Assembly (NCBI RefSeq): GCF_003711515.1
Contig: NW_021167085.1
Coordinates: 497,649-561,648 of the forward strand
Origin: Sodiomyces alkalinus F11
Taxonomy: Eukaryota > Ascomycota > Sordariomycetes > Glomerellales > Plectosphaerellaceae
Direction of reading: 5' to 3'
Length of the DNA stretch: 64,000 bases
The notes beneath the pieces are model-generated. The model saw nothing but the letters and a program-made list of their open reading frames with translations. It did no database searches and had not been told where the DNA came from. Both the position numbers and the translations under genes were made by a program. Below are positions 25,108-36,405 of the stretch, one piece after another (the first letter of the stretch is position 1; each line of letters starts with the position of its first letter).

Positions 25108-26811
25108 ATGCCAACTCACGGTCTCCACCGCTTGGAGAGACTTTTCTCCATGCGTAAGAAGAGCTCTTCTAAGCTCAACCATGGTTCCTGTGGAGCCCCA
25201 GAACCTTTCGAGCACGCCGAGAATTCCACCACCACCTTTCCTGAGCCTCCCTTCATCAGACCCAGAGGCGCACGCATGGAAGCTAGAGTTGAATCAACAG
25301 CGTGCTCAAAGTCCGCCAATCGGGCTTCTAGCGTGCCCGAGGCAAGAATCGACCGCGCTCCAATGCATTCCCCAAACCCGAGTACTGCCAGCACTGGCGA
25401 CATCCACGGACCGCCTACCCGGACCGTTCCTCTGCGCCGCCTCGGAATGGAGAGAAAGGAAAGGGACATGCACTCGGCCATGCATTTCCAGGAGTTCCGG
25501 TTTCCTCATCCCCGGCGCGGCACCGAGAGACCACCATCGTCGCCTGCACCGTCATCCCAATCATCCACGACGCCCGTGCCCAAGTCATTCCGGAGTCAAA
25601 AGCGCAACCTCGAGCACCGGAACAGCTCTATCGTCACCCCGGTCCGGACTGACACACCACCGGTCTCCGATAACGAGGACGAACAGCGGAATGCCCGGGG
25701 ACCGCGGGATGGAACGATGAGAAAGATGAAACCTGCCTATCTGGCGGCAGCCCTGCCCACACCGGAAACATCCCCCGAGATCAAACCTGTGTCGGATTCA
25801 CGGACGCACGAGCTGAGGCGAGATTCGGGCCTCCACTTGGCGACAAATAAAGGCGGCATGTTCTGTCCATCCCGGTGGAAGCTGCACAAGGCAGAACTCC
25901 GAAAGGCGCGGTCTCAAGCCTGCATATCCTCCCGCTCGGAGCGGACCTCGGGTAAAGTGCTGAAGGGCGGGAATGTTAAGGACTTCTTCAACCTCAGCGA
26001 CGATGATATTGCGGAGGAGGAGGAAGAGATGGAGGCAGACGAACAGACAGGAGGGACGTCGCACGTGACGCAACATTTCCTGCCACCATCACCATCCGAG
26101 ACGGTCGATGGTGTCACCACTACCTCGGCCTCTCACAGGAACAATATAAACTCAAAAGGGTTTATCAACACCCTGGAGGATGCTGCCGCCTATGGAGCGG
26201 TACAAATCGCAAAAATTGCCGCCAAGCACGAGTTGGATCTGGCTTATATTGTCAACCTCTGGCCCGAGAACCCACGATATCCTCCCCCGTCCGGTTGTGC
26301 CAGGAGCTCGATGCTCGGATCGGCTGAGGACATTGTGGTAGAGACGGAGACGGCAGCCGGCATGACCGGCCGGCTACTGGCAGCATACGGGCTGTCCCAG
26401 GTCGCCAGCCCCTTCTGCATCTCGGCTGCAGTGCACACAAAGATTCTGCGCCACACAAGCTGGGTCGAGTACTCTGCCGCAGAGGCCAAGCCCGGGGAGT
26501 TCTCGCGCGGGTATGGACACGCATTTCATGCCGGCACTGCCGCGAGGAGAGCCCCGGCAGATCCAGTAGTAGAGATCTCAGACACGGACCGAGGCATCGT
26601 CTTCGCTGGCTACCGGCAATTCAGACCAGACGGCACAACGAAAGAGTGCACACCCGCAGGGCTTGCAGCGTTGCACGCTGATGTCGAATATCTCATCGAC
26701 ATGCTCATCGTCATCCACAAGGCGACGCGGTTACGGAACCCAACCGCCCTAGTCGCACTTACTCATGAGGTGGGACCGATGCCGCCGGGAACGGAAAATG
26801 TCTTTGCCTGA
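25108..26811 (+). CDS. Unrecognised protein with ordered C-terminal domain
   Basis: Single-exon gene of about 567 residues; I do not recognise a named family with confidence. The start at 25108 (MPTHGLHRLERLFSMRKKSS) has a good context (TTTACCATGC); an in-frame ATG at 24928 would add 60 low-complexity residues. Residues 1-350 are Ser/Pro/Arg-rich and look disordered, with an acidic patch (DDDIAEEEEEMEADE) near 295. From about residue 355 the sequence looks folded: FINTLEDAAAYGAVQIAKIA, DLAYIVNLWPENPR, GMTGRLLAAYGLSQVASPFC, then a long helix VEYLIDMLIVIHKATRL near the end. This resembles a GAF-like small-molecule-binding fold seen in uncharacterised fungal proteins, but that is impression rather than proof. 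No signal peptide or membrane span. The long C/T-rich region before it is probably its leader. Confidence 0.75.
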   Translation: MPTHGLHRLERLFSMRKKSSSKLNHGSCGAPEPFEHAENSTTTFPEPPFIRPRGARMEARVESTACSKSANRASSVPEARIDRAPMHSPNPSTASTGDIHGPPTRTVPLRRLGMERKERDMHSAMHFQEFRFPHPRRGTERPPSSPAPSSQSSTTPVPKSFRSQKRNLEHRNSSIVTPVRTDTPPVSDNEDEQRNARGPRDGTMRKMKPAYLAAALPTPETSPEIKPVSDSRTHELRRDSGLHLATNKGGMFCPSRWKLHKAELRKARSQACISSRSERTSGKVLKGGNVKDFFNLSDDDIAEEEEEMEADEQTGGTSHVTQHFLPPSPSETVDGVTTTSASHRNNINSKGFINTLEDAAAYGAVQIAKIAAKHELDLAYIVNLWPENPRYPPPSGCARSSMLGSAEDIVVETETAAGMTGRLLAAYGLSQVASPFCISAAVHTKILRHTSWVEYSAAEAKPGEFSRGYGHAFHAGTAARRAPADPVVEISDTDRGIVFAGYRQFRPDGTTKECTPAGLAALHADVEYLIDMLIVIHKATRLRNPTALVALTHEVGPMPPGTENVFA

Positions 26812-27251
26812 GCGGATGATATTATTCGAGGACATTAGTGAAGTAGCTTGGGATGTTAGTTGGCACCTTATAATATTTCAATATTTCATCAGTTGCTCAT
26901 AGTTTGGTGATACGGAGGTTGAGAGATTTTGAAGAGTGGGGATGGTGCGGAGTACGTACTCCAATGTACTCCGTACTACTTCTCAGCACGTGGCGCAAGC
27001 GACAAGCGACCGTGACTAAGCCTCTCGACACTCGCCACATCATGACGTTGACACGAGGGACACTCACATGGGACATCATTACGGCATCCATCCTAGAACT
27101 ACATCTTGGCTCCCTCCTAACTCGCTCCCGCTCCGTCTTCTTCGAACCCTCAACGCTCGATATTCCCTTATCTTCTCTCATACCCGGAGGTTTTTACCTC
27201 GACTACGAAGTACTCCTTTTCCCAAAGTAAAATTTCCGCGATCCCTTCAAC
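26812..27251. other. Intergenic before the J-domain gene
   Basis: Contains the perfect palindrome GGAGTACGTACTCC (26949-26962) followed by TACTCCGTA (about 26967-26975). No gene. The last 150 bases are the C/T-rich leader of the downstream gene. Confidence 0.6.
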
Positions 27252-28414
27252 ATGGCTTCCAACGGGCCACCTCCCAACTACTGTACGCATGTCGCCAAGT
27301 TTCCCTACACTGAAAATGCAGGACTCCCCAGTCGGCCAATATTGCTCAAACCCTCATGGGAGTCTCTTGTTATTTCTCTCTAACATTGATACTCAGATGC
27401 GATTCTTGAAATCCAAGAAACAGCCACGACACAACAAGTGCGCGATGCCTACAAGAAGTGCGTTACCCCACCCTCGAACCAGGCAACAAGGCGATCGCAT
27501 ATCGGACCTACCACCTCCCTACACAGAGAGGTGGATAGCGCGATGCTCTTCAAAACGTACATTGACTGACTGACTTGTTTTCTATAGGGCCGCCCTAAAA
27601 ACCCATCCCGACAGGGTGCCCGGAGACTCGCCCGAGCGAGCGACTCGGACACGGAAATTCCAGCTCGTCAACGACGCATACTACACCCTCTCCGACACCT
27701 CCCGGCGACAGGAATACGACCTACAACGGAAGATGTACGGCACCAGCTCTTCGACCAGCGACCCGTTCGAAGAAGCCGATGGTCCCTCCGCCGAACAGGG
27801 CGAAGGCGCCGCCGCCGGGACTGGCGCGCAGAACGCCTTCTCGTGGGCGTGGAACTTCTTCGCCGGCCAGGGTCAGGCGGGAGGGGGCGGCGGCGGCGCC
27901 CCCGACGAGGAGACGCGGCGGCAGACGGAGGAGCAGCAGTTCGGAGACGCGTTCGAGGAGATGCTGCGCGAGGAGGGCATGGCTGAGGACGGCACGGGAC
28001 GGCCGACGCGCTCGTTTTGGAGCCTCGTCGGCGGCGCGAGCGGCGGGGCGCTGGGGTTCATTGTCGCGAACGTACCCGGGCTCGTTGCGGGCGCTGTGGC
28101 GGGGAACCGGCTCGGCGCGATACGAGACGCCAAGGGGAAGAGCGTCTATGCTGTCTTTCAGGTCAGTGCCAATGTGCGGATATCGGCTGGGTAGGCAGGA
28201 CGGACGGACGTCGTCCGTTGGGATCTGTCTTCCTGCTGCATGCTGTTAGCACGACCTCTTCTTTTTAACTTTCCCCCGTGCCGTTTTGATATTTTGCGGG
28301 TTTTACACAGGCCAGTTCGCTGACACACTTTTGCAGGACCTGCCGCAGGCTGACCGGGCGAGGTTGCTAACGCAACTTGCGGCTAAGGTGTTCAGTCATA
28401 CTGTAGGCGTCTAG
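27252..28414 (+). CDS. J-domain (DnaJ/Hsp40) protein with glycine-rich C-terminus
   Basis: Type III Hsp40-like co-chaperone. Exons are 27252-27282, 27397-27457, 27588-28161 and 28337-28414, giving about 247 residues. The J domain spans about residues 10-75: NYYAILEIQETATTQQVRDA YKKAALKTHPDR, with the HPD triad at 37-39, then FQLVNDAYYTLSDTSRRQEY. This is followed by an acidic/Gly-rich linker (GGGGGGAPDEETRRQ). A hydrophobic glycine-zipper segment follows (GGASGGALGFIVANVPGLVA GAVAGNRLGA), which could insert in or lie along a membrane. The C-terminus QLAAKVFSHTVGV lies in the last exon. There is no zinc finger or J-protein C-terminal substrate domain, so it probably recruits Hsp70 to a specific place. 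It converges with the 2EXR gene 270 bp away. Confidence 0.9.
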
Positions 28415-28684
28415 ACCCATTTTACGCGTACTTTCTTCTTCATTATTGCGGAATCGGTTAGAATCACGAGGGCCTTGGTCCTTTTTTTTTCTTCTTTTTT
28501 CATTCGAATACAGACGGAGTTGGGGTTCGGTTGCGCAGCGCAGGCGGTATATTCTCGATTCTATATTCTTCGCTTCGCAAGCAATCAGAAGGCCATTATC
28601 ACAGGCCTGTAATTTCTATGCCAAAGTGGCAAATGACTTACCTTCTTCTTGATCGACGACCTGTTGTCGTCGTATTCTATCGTC

Positions 28685-29841
28685 TCACCGAGCTGCCATC
28701 TCGAATCGATGGCCCCAGATCCAGTTGGATTGGGGCTCCCAACACGATCCTCCATTTATGCTGCTCAGTCCCAATACTTGTCGGTTGACAGACATTGGCG
28801 TCTTGCGATTTGTCCATGGCTTCCGGAGAGGAGTCCAGTCCCTCTCAGCCAGCTGCATGACAACCTCCAAACCTTCACATCCTGGAGTTTCTCTCCGCAG
28901 CCTTTCAATCCGGGCGGAGAAAGTGGCCCATACCTCATTGTTTCGTACTCCGCCGCGAACGGGAACAAGTCCCGTAATGGGCGCAGCTCGAACCTCGAAC
29001 CCTTGGCCGACGGCGTCACTTCCATCTCGCAGCCACGGCGACTGACGCGGCCATCCCGTGACGACGTCGAATCCGTTCTGGTCATGTTCGAGGAGGACGG
29101 GGGAGAGCGTCTTCATGCTGGGGAAAGTCCGACGGAGGTGGGGCAGCACGCAGCCCCAGTACGCGTCGTCCCAGGTCTCGAAGCGCGACTGGACCTCGAA
29201 CGCGACGTTGCGGATCTCGCTCATCGCCATCGGAGGCAGGGATGGCGATTCTGGTTCTGGCTTGTTGTTATGGGTCGTGACGGTATCCACCTTGAAGAGA
29301 TGTTAGCGAACCGGCTCCGCGAAGTGGTGCTCGTGGCTCCGAGGCCTACCTGCAGCAGGGACGTGTCTTGCAACAGGACGATGTCCCGCTCCGTGTTGAA
29401 TAGGGGCGAGATGTCGCGTTCGCGCCTGGGGGGTGCGGTGGCTGGCAGTGCCCGGTGGTGCCACGACGCGGTGTTGTTCCTGGTCGTTGCGCTGTCGTCC
29501 AGCGACACGCCGATCGGTACCGTTTTCTGCGCGGGGAGGCGGAGGGAGCGCAGGCCGCGGCGTGTGGCGGCGTGGCGGGCGCGACGGCAGACTTGTTGGA
29601 TGGTCGGGTGGTGCGATCGAGGGGGCGGGTGGCAGGCTGTTGTCTGGGACCACTCACCTGGGTATCGGTCGTCCTGCGTCAAGTCGGTGCGCCATTCGAA
29701 CACGCGGGGGGGAGCGTCGGCCACGGCGAGCTCCCAGATCATGTCCTGGATTTCGAGAGGGAGGTGGGGGAACAGGTGAAAGGACGTCGCCGTCGAATGG
29801 GACTCGCTCTTTTGTGCCGTGATGGTCTTGATTGTCGCCAT
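28685..29841 (-). CDS. 2EXR domain protein
   Basis: Member of the large fungal 2EXR family (F-box-like N-terminal motif), function unknown. Exons are 29350-29841 and 28685-29290 with a 59-nt intron (GTAGGC..AAG, phase 0), giving 365 residues. The motif FHLFPHLPLEIQDMIWELAV occupies about residues 21-40, with the typical F-x-LP-E-I-x-IW pattern. Downstream are the family's usual features: QQVCRRARHAATR, then NTERDIVLLQDTSLLQ, the counterpart of the F-N-x-x-D-x-L/VY strand. The second exon carries IRNVAFEVQSRFETWDDAYW and FPSMKTLSPVLLEH. No signal peptide or membrane segment. Such genes are numerous and fast evolving in Sordariomycetes; the convergent neighbour gives no clue to its role. Confidence 0.85.
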
Positions 29842-30530
29842 TTTGGTCTTGAAACGAGTACTTTTCGACTACTTTTGGAGGTCCTGCACCGATGTGTTTT
29901 CTCTTTGGTTTCGTCTCGTGGCTCGGGTTTGCGTCTGTTGGCTTATCGAGGCATGCTTTCCCAATGGCATTGACCCTTCTCGCGAAGGATGGAATATAAG
30001 CCTTGTTTTATAGAGATGCCGGACGGGGATGGTCATATCGGAGTTCCTTGTTCTCCTACAGACATTTGTCCTTCGCCCACCGTCTTTGTGTTGTCGAACA
30101 ATTCCTTGTCCTCTGGACCTCGTCTTTGTCATAGTTTCCCAGAACAGTCGGTACTGTTCCCCCTCTCATTGTCTGGGCGTCTTCCATCCTTTTATCCAAT
30201 CTCTTTGTCTTCCTTTCAGGACTCGTGACACTCGACGTCCGTTCTATTGTTGAATTCATGTGTTGGGCATACCTGAATGATAACTGACAGGGCTTGGAAG
30301 CTGCAGGGTATTCATATCATCTGAATGAAGCTTGCGGTATATTTGTTCTGCTTTCATGAAGATGTCCTTTCAGACTTTCAGACATTGTGATCTCAGGCTC
30401 GGGGTCGTTGAAAGGCAAAGGACGTCCACGTCCAAGTGACATCACCCAATTATTTCGAAGTACCCGTAAGTATACGCCACATGTGGCCGGCATCGACGCC
30501 TCTGCCAAGATAACCACGTGATCAAGCAGA
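29842..30530. other. Intergenic upstream of the 2EXR gene
   Basis: 2EXR promoter side; nothing gene-like is visible. It ends at the target duplication of the transposon. Confidence 0.6.
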
Positions 30531-30538
30531 TTAGTAAT
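30531..30538. repeat. Target-site duplication, left copy (TTAGTAAT)
   Basis: Identical to 30981-30988; abuts the GGGCCT end of the element. Confidence 0.85.
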
Positions 30539-30980
30539 GGGCCTAGTAAGGAATACTATTTTGCCTGTAAAACGGTGAGGCCCGCCAAGCATGATAAGCT
30601 ACCAAAGTATACACCTATTTTGTATGTATACTTAAGTACCCAAACACATAGACACAGTCTCTTTTCAATTGATCTACCAGTTCTTATATAACGCCTCGTC
30701 AATTGAAGCATAACACCAACCCACGATAAAATAGCTAAAGAATAACAGCGACCTTACGGCTCCGGCCTACCCTTCAAGGTTTATGCCTTATATAAGCAGG
30801 ACTTCGGAGCCCTTATTACCCACGCCTACTCGAACGTGAAAAGAGAGACTGTACCTATGTGTTTGGGTACTCGAAGTGTATATACAAAATAGGTGTGTAC
30901 TTTGGTAGCTTATTATGCTTGGCGGGCCCCACCGTTTTACTGGCAAAATAGTATTCCTTACTGGCGCCTGAGATAGGCCC
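30539..30980. mobile_element. 442-bp MITE with long terminal inverted repeats (MULE- or hAT-like)
   Basis: Non-autonomous DNA transposon. Its ends are GGGCCT and AGGCCC, and it is bordered by identical 8-bp direct repeats TTAGTAAT at 30531-30538 and 30981-30988. The left arm (30539-30666) and right arm (30837-30980) are inverse complements at about 90% identity. Shared blocks include AGTAAGGAATACTATTTTGC, CCCGCCAAGCAT and AAGCTACCAAAGTA. The right arm has 12 extra bases just inside its end, and most other differences are single transitions. The 170-bp middle has no open frame of note. An 8-bp duplication fits hAT or Mutator superfamilies; arms over 120 bp favour Mutator-like. No transposase is in the window. 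Confidence 0.88.
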
Positions 30981-30988
30981 TTAGTAAT
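30981..30988. repeat. Target-site duplication, right copy (TTAGTAAT)
   Basis: Identical to 30531-30538; abuts the AGGCCC end of the element. Confidence 0.85.
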
Positions 30989-32133
30989 TCATCGGCTTCG
31001 ACATCCGACGCTTCAACCGAGCATGATCCTGAGATCCTCCTCCTCCTTTTTCTCCCGAGGTATCAAGACCGACAACCTGATTCCCTGAAGCGCCTATTTC
31101 ATATTTCTGCTGTATCAAGGCGGCCCTTTCTTATGCACTTAAGAAAGAAATTTCCAGAGTGGCCAACGCCAAACGATGCTCAGGTACGGTTCACCTAAGT
31201 TCTGACACCTGGCCCGCCGCCCACGAGTGCACAGTCGCCGATACTCGAAGAGATGTTACCATTTCTTAGGCCAGAGCTAGGAGGCATCGACATGGTCCTT
31301 CCAGGACGTACCACTAAGCTTCCCTGGACGGCTTCAGGTCCAGTACTCCACTTCCGCCGATGCAGGATGACTGCTGCGTCGATGCGTCATGTGGTTTGAT
31401 GGGAGACCTTGCAGATGGTTTGCCCCGTTGCGGGCGCCCCTATTACCCAACTAGGAAGTCGATATGCCCATGAAAGGCCTCTCATTGTCAGAATTTCCCG
31501 GATGGTTGGTTGTCTTGCGGGGAAGCAGAGGATCGGCCTGGCCGTTGGTCGTTGGCTCGAGGAACGAGCGCGGGCTTGTAGAGAAACGCGCGAACATCCT
31601 CGGCTTGAGGGGCCTGGACTGAAGCTGCTTGTTACGAACCACTACATCTAGGTGTTGAAGAAGGAGATGTTTCCCTCTCGGCTCAATGGTCTGCGCCGCG
31701 TAACATGACCCGCGCCTGAAGTGACGCGCGGGATGAAGAAGAGCAGAAATTGTTCCTACGACGATACAATTCTCATACTGCCGACTTGGATTTCTTGCAA
31801 CTCATCAATGCCACGTACCTATCTAGTAAGCACCTCTGCATAACTAACTCCATGTGTGTATCTATATCTACATATACCTAGTCAGATGATTATGAAGAGA
31901 GTTGAGGAGATGAAACAGCATAGCTGGAACATGAGTTCAGAGACGCATATTTTTTATGACCGAGCATGGCCTGATCGTATCATGCGGCCGTGACTGTGAA
32001 CCAGGACTCTTCTATTCTCCCTTAATTGGACTTTCGCTTCATAGATGATGACATTGGCCTCGAACAAGCCGCAGTAGTTAACATGTAACTGTAAATGGTA
32101 TGATCCGATCTCGTGTCGTAGCGGTGGTTCAGA
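30989..32133. other. Intergenic between the MITE and the M43 protease
   Basis: No gene supported; short open frames at 31409-31651 show no family features. Includes the 3' side of the protease gene. Confidence 0.55.
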
Positions 32134-33220
32134 TCACCTCTTAATGCGGTAAGTGTTCCAAGCGCTGCGCATGCGCCAGGCCTGTCCGGCCGTGAACTCG
32201 TTCATGCAATCACTGCAAAGAGAAGGGTCTGGTCAGGTTTCTTTTTCTTTTATTCTTTTCTTTCGTTTCCAACTCTCAGAAGCAGAAAAGGTACTCACTC
32301 GTCAGAATAATCCATAAAGTTATGGATAGGATCAATCCCCCAGCGGTCAGGGCAAGAGTTCTTCCCCACAGGGCAACCGTACGAAGGGTTGGCCGAGGGC
32401 GGGGTATCGTGGATCATGTCGCCGACGCAGCCGCACCCGCCCTGGAAGGTGTGGGCGAGGTTCATCCAGTGGCCGACCTCGTGGGTGGCGGTGCGGCCGA
32501 GGTTGTAGCGGGTGAGGGCGCCGCCGGGGACGGAGTCGGCGAGGACGACGCAGCCGTCGCGGTAGAAGATGTCGGACCCCTCCTCGACTTGGCGCGGGTA
32601 CGTGCAGTAGCCCAGGTAGCCGCTGGCGTTGGTGAGGAAGTAGACGTTGAGGGTGCTGTAGTCGCCCTGGCGGAGGGCCCTACGCATGGGCAGGGCCTGC
32701 TGATCGTTGGCCCAGACCACGTTGATGGTCCGGGTGACGTTGATAAGGGAGAACTCGATGTTCCAGGGGGCGTAGTCTTCGTTCATTACGTCGAGCTGCG
32801 CCATGAGTGTTTCGTCCTGTGGTGGAGACATCGGAGTATTATCAGTAAGGGGTCATGTTCCCTTTTTTTCTTTTTTTTCTTCTTTTTTTTTTTTGATTTC
32901 ATGAGAGGGCGGGAAGGCGGCAGGCCTGGGTGCTGGCAACAGCCGGGGAACAGAGGTGGTGGTTGTATTGTACTTACACTGAGGTAGCCATCCTGGGGTC
33001 TGTCGGAAATCGAGACGACATGGAAGACGGTAGGGACGACGATGGGCGCAGGCGAATACCGAGCGGTAGCCAGGCCTTCGCGGGCCTCGGCCTCCTGGAC
33101 GGCGAATACGGCGTTGTCGGCGAGGTTCTCGATGGGGGGCTCCGAAGTGGCGCACCGGATGACATCGCCGGCGACCGTGGCGACCGAGGCCGCGGTCAAC
33201 CACAGAAATCTGGCGAGCAT
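32134..33220 (-). CDS. Secreted M43 (pappalysin-like) metalloprotease
   Basis: Extracellular zinc metalloendopeptidase of the MEROPS M43B type common in fungi. Exons are 32978-33220, 32299-32816 and 32134-32212, giving about 279 residues. A signal peptide (MLARFLWLTAASVATVAG) is followed by a short pro-region. Zinc-binding HEVGHWMNLAH at residues 193-203 matches HEXXHXXGXXH, with Glu194 as catalytic base. The Met-turn NFMDYSDD follows, reading into CMNEFTAGQAWRMRSAW after the last splice (GA|T). Cysteines around GGCGCVGD and YGCPVGKNSCPDRWG fit the family disulfides. Introns are 161 and 86 nt. The first intron, on the plus strand, carries a poly-T run. Length and order are those of an intact enzyme. 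Likely roles are nutrient acquisition or host/substrate protein degradation; the neighbours do not narrow this. Confidence 0.93.
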
Positions 33221-36200
33221 GACGGCAAGTTTGAGGAGGACCGAAGTGACGATTTGTCTCGTGATGTATGGCAGACAAGACAGTGGTCAATGAGAGGGAA
33301 AGGGAAAGAAAGAAAAGAGAAGGAAAAAAAGGCGGGGGAGGGGAGGGTAAAGAAGAAGGAAAGACCGGAGGAAGCTCAGGAGGGTACCGGCCAAGGATGG
33401 ACAACACGACACATGCCGGGCAGCGTGTCCATGAAAAGCTCTGGCACGGATATTTATCCTGCTTATAGCTCCTGTGGTTCTCTAATATCATGCGGACATT
33501 TTCCCTTATGCGGATCCTCGACCAGAGGTTGAGCCTTGGGACGCGTGGGCCGTGACTCGTGAGCCTCGGCCGGCCCGAATCCGGGCTCCTGAGTCCTGAT
33601 AACGAGCTGCATGGATGATGGATTTTCCAGCTCGCCAGCTAGCGCACTCACAAGTTAGAGCCATGAACCCTGAAGTTCAGTATTTTGCATCCTCTTTGAG
33701 CTTTGTTTGGGTATTTGGAGCTCCCAAAAGATCCAGGTGATAGCTCGTAGCTTGTAAGGTTCCAAAGTTGGGGGAAAAGAACTTGACCGTTTCAGGGGGA
33801 TCTTTCCTACCTCCTTCCTATTCGGGTTAAGAAGCAGAGACCACGCCCGAGATCCCGAGTGGGGAACTCCCCGCCAACCCACGGATCACGTAGCCCACTA
33901 AACCATTTATGGTCTCTGCTGCGGGGTCTAGCCAATAGACGACACCAATTGGGGAAGGTGGGGAAGGTATCTTCGTCTCTCGGTATGTCATCGGAGGCGG
34001 GAAGTGGGGGGGGAGAACGGTGGAACATTCGGTCGTCCTTGGGCCAAGATCCCAAAGATCCACGAGACGAGCATAAGGGTATTATAGTGTAATTACCTGG
34101 GAGACGACTTATCTATAAAAAGCGACCATGCCCGACTCTCTCTATCACTTGGCAACCATGTTCGTAAGCAGCCCTTATCTACCTTGATGTGAGTCTGGAA
34201 CCTCGGTGTACTCCTCGATTTTAGCTCTACACGTAGACTCCACGAGATAACGCACATGAATGATGAGACTCGCCCCTTCTTGGCCCAAGACGAACATGTT
34301 CAAGCCCCCGGCCGGACCTTTTCTTCGCCATGGCAGGCCCATCCTTTCGGATAAGGGTTCGGTGTGAATCTCGAGGGTCCTTGCTCTCTGCTTCTGATTC
34401 TTCGTTTGCTTGGGTGGATTGGAAACATAGTGTATACAGTATGATGTATCCATGGCTCTGCAGCTCAACACGAGGAATCCATTCAGTCTGCGGCTGTCCG
34501 ACGTCAAACCTACTCATAGTCTGTTCAACTCGGAAAGAGCAGTTTTACAATAACAATAAGAGAAGGAAAAAAAGTGTAAAGCATTTGGGCAATCGTAGGG
34601 CTTTATCACAACCAATCCATCCTGATTCCAGCATTTCGGACCCAGGGCCCTGTCACGAGAGAGCACAGGCTGACTGATGCAATGGAAAGTTCCGAACCTT
34701 TTCCCACGGGCCGAGCAGCCAAAATGATATGGTGGATATTCGATAAGCAGTGCAGCCCTGGGATTTTGGTGCTGATAGCTTATACCGCCCGGCAAGAATT
34801 CCGACGGGGAATCCATGACATCTACGGAGTTGGCCCGGAACCTTGTGGGGTTTTAAGTGACACGGGGGTCGGCGCGCCGTCAGTGAAGCCCGTTTGGCTC
34901 CGAGCCGCCCTTGGACGAAAAGGGCAAAGTTTATCGGCGAAGTGGACCGGTGGACTTGGACTCGCCGGTCACACTAAACGTACGCCGTCAACGGACCTGT
35001 TGTTCTTACGGGTTTGCCGTTGCGGAGCGGGGTTTTGTTTCCCTTCTAGGAACTTACTACGCCTGCGTTAGGTGTACCTAAACAGCGCAGGCCATAGTCC
35101 GTATTATCATTTAAATGGGCGGACTCAGCTTGAGCCTTGGTATATCAGATCATCACTGCATAACAGCTGTATGAGGCGGTGCAGGGCGACGATCAATGTG
35201 GCTTGTAAATTTATTGTGTCAAGACAGTAATAATAGGTTCCGAAAAAAAAGAAAGAAAAAAAGAAGAAGAAAAAGGGGGCCGAAAAGGGGAGGTTATGGA
35301 GACCGCGCTTCTTGGCTCTCTGCTTGACGAGGATCATCGGCTCAATTTCCGCATTTCGCGCCCAAATATGAGCGCGGTCCAATCAAACCTGCTCATTGAC
35401 TGGCATGTTTTATGTCTTGCCAGGTGGAGACTGAGCACAACGTAAAGGCCGGATCAGTCGCACAATCATTCCACGTACGGTACCAGGCTCGTCGAAAGTC
35501 CAGTCTTGCAGTTTGAATGTTTGATGACCCTTGGGACGTAAGAAACAAATATTATGCCTCGTGCGCACAGAAGAGATTTCAACGACACGCGAGCACCCGC
35601 GCCCGCATAGGGTAGCGCTCGAACAAGTGCCGCATACGGAAATACACGTTGAATCGATTGCAACGCGACGGCGCTTTACCTAAGGTATCCGTGAAGATGT
35701 CCCTCTTGGATCTTTTCTTTTGCGCAGCTCTTCTTCCATGCGAATGCCGACGTGAAGAAACACCAGAGACCTGCTCTACTTTTTATGTTTTGACCACAGT
35801 CTGACCCGGTGACACCTACCTATTACTTTTACGGGTAGTTCCCGCAGGTTGCGATCCTTCGCGTGAGGCGTAGCAAGCCGGAAACAGGGATCTGGTCCGT
35901 ACGCCGCCCGTGATAGGTTCGGCACCGAGTCAATCCCTATGCCTTGAATTCCTGATGTGGCACAAAGCTGCAATGTGCGTGGAGAACCCGCATCCACTCA
36001 TCAGCAGTGCTTCAGGGACATGATACGCGGTTAATAAGGTTACTTCTGATGGCCCGCGCCTCACGCCTACGGCCCCCAAGGCCCATTTTCTCTTGGTTTT
36101 CGTTCGTGTGCTTCTCTCGGATGCCGTCCCTGTCGCTCTCTTCTTTTCTTCTTTCCTTTTCTTTCTTTATTTTCTTCCCTTTTTTTTTTTTTTTTTTTTT

Positions 36201-36405
36201 TTTTTTGCTTGCCAGTTTTCGGCGACACCTCCGAATGATCTCGCATCTGTTCCTCAGTATCCTTATACCCTTGACCTAATATTCTAGTTGTTATTCAACA
36301 TACGCGATCGCGGTCAGACGGTGTGGGGAGGCGGATAGGAAAGAAGAAAAGACGGGGGGGGGGGGAAGAAGGCTACCCCTGAACCTCAACGGTCAACCCA
36401 CCACC
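33221..36405. other. Long intergenic region
   Basis: About 3.2 kb. Immediately above the protease is a strong purine tract on the plus strand (33291-33375). A 27-T run lies at 36180-36206 and a poly-G run near 36354-36364. I see no supportable gene; open frames near 34.2-35.1 kb show no family features. Confidence 0.55.
36180..36206. repeat. Poly-T run (27 bases)
   Basis: Uninterrupted T homopolymer within a longer C/T-rich stretch upstream of the surface-protein gene. Confidence 0.9.

Noticed and set aside
34170..35071. Open frames of 96-129 codons on both strands
   Set aside because: No recognisable domain, no splice-supported extension, overlapping in both directions.
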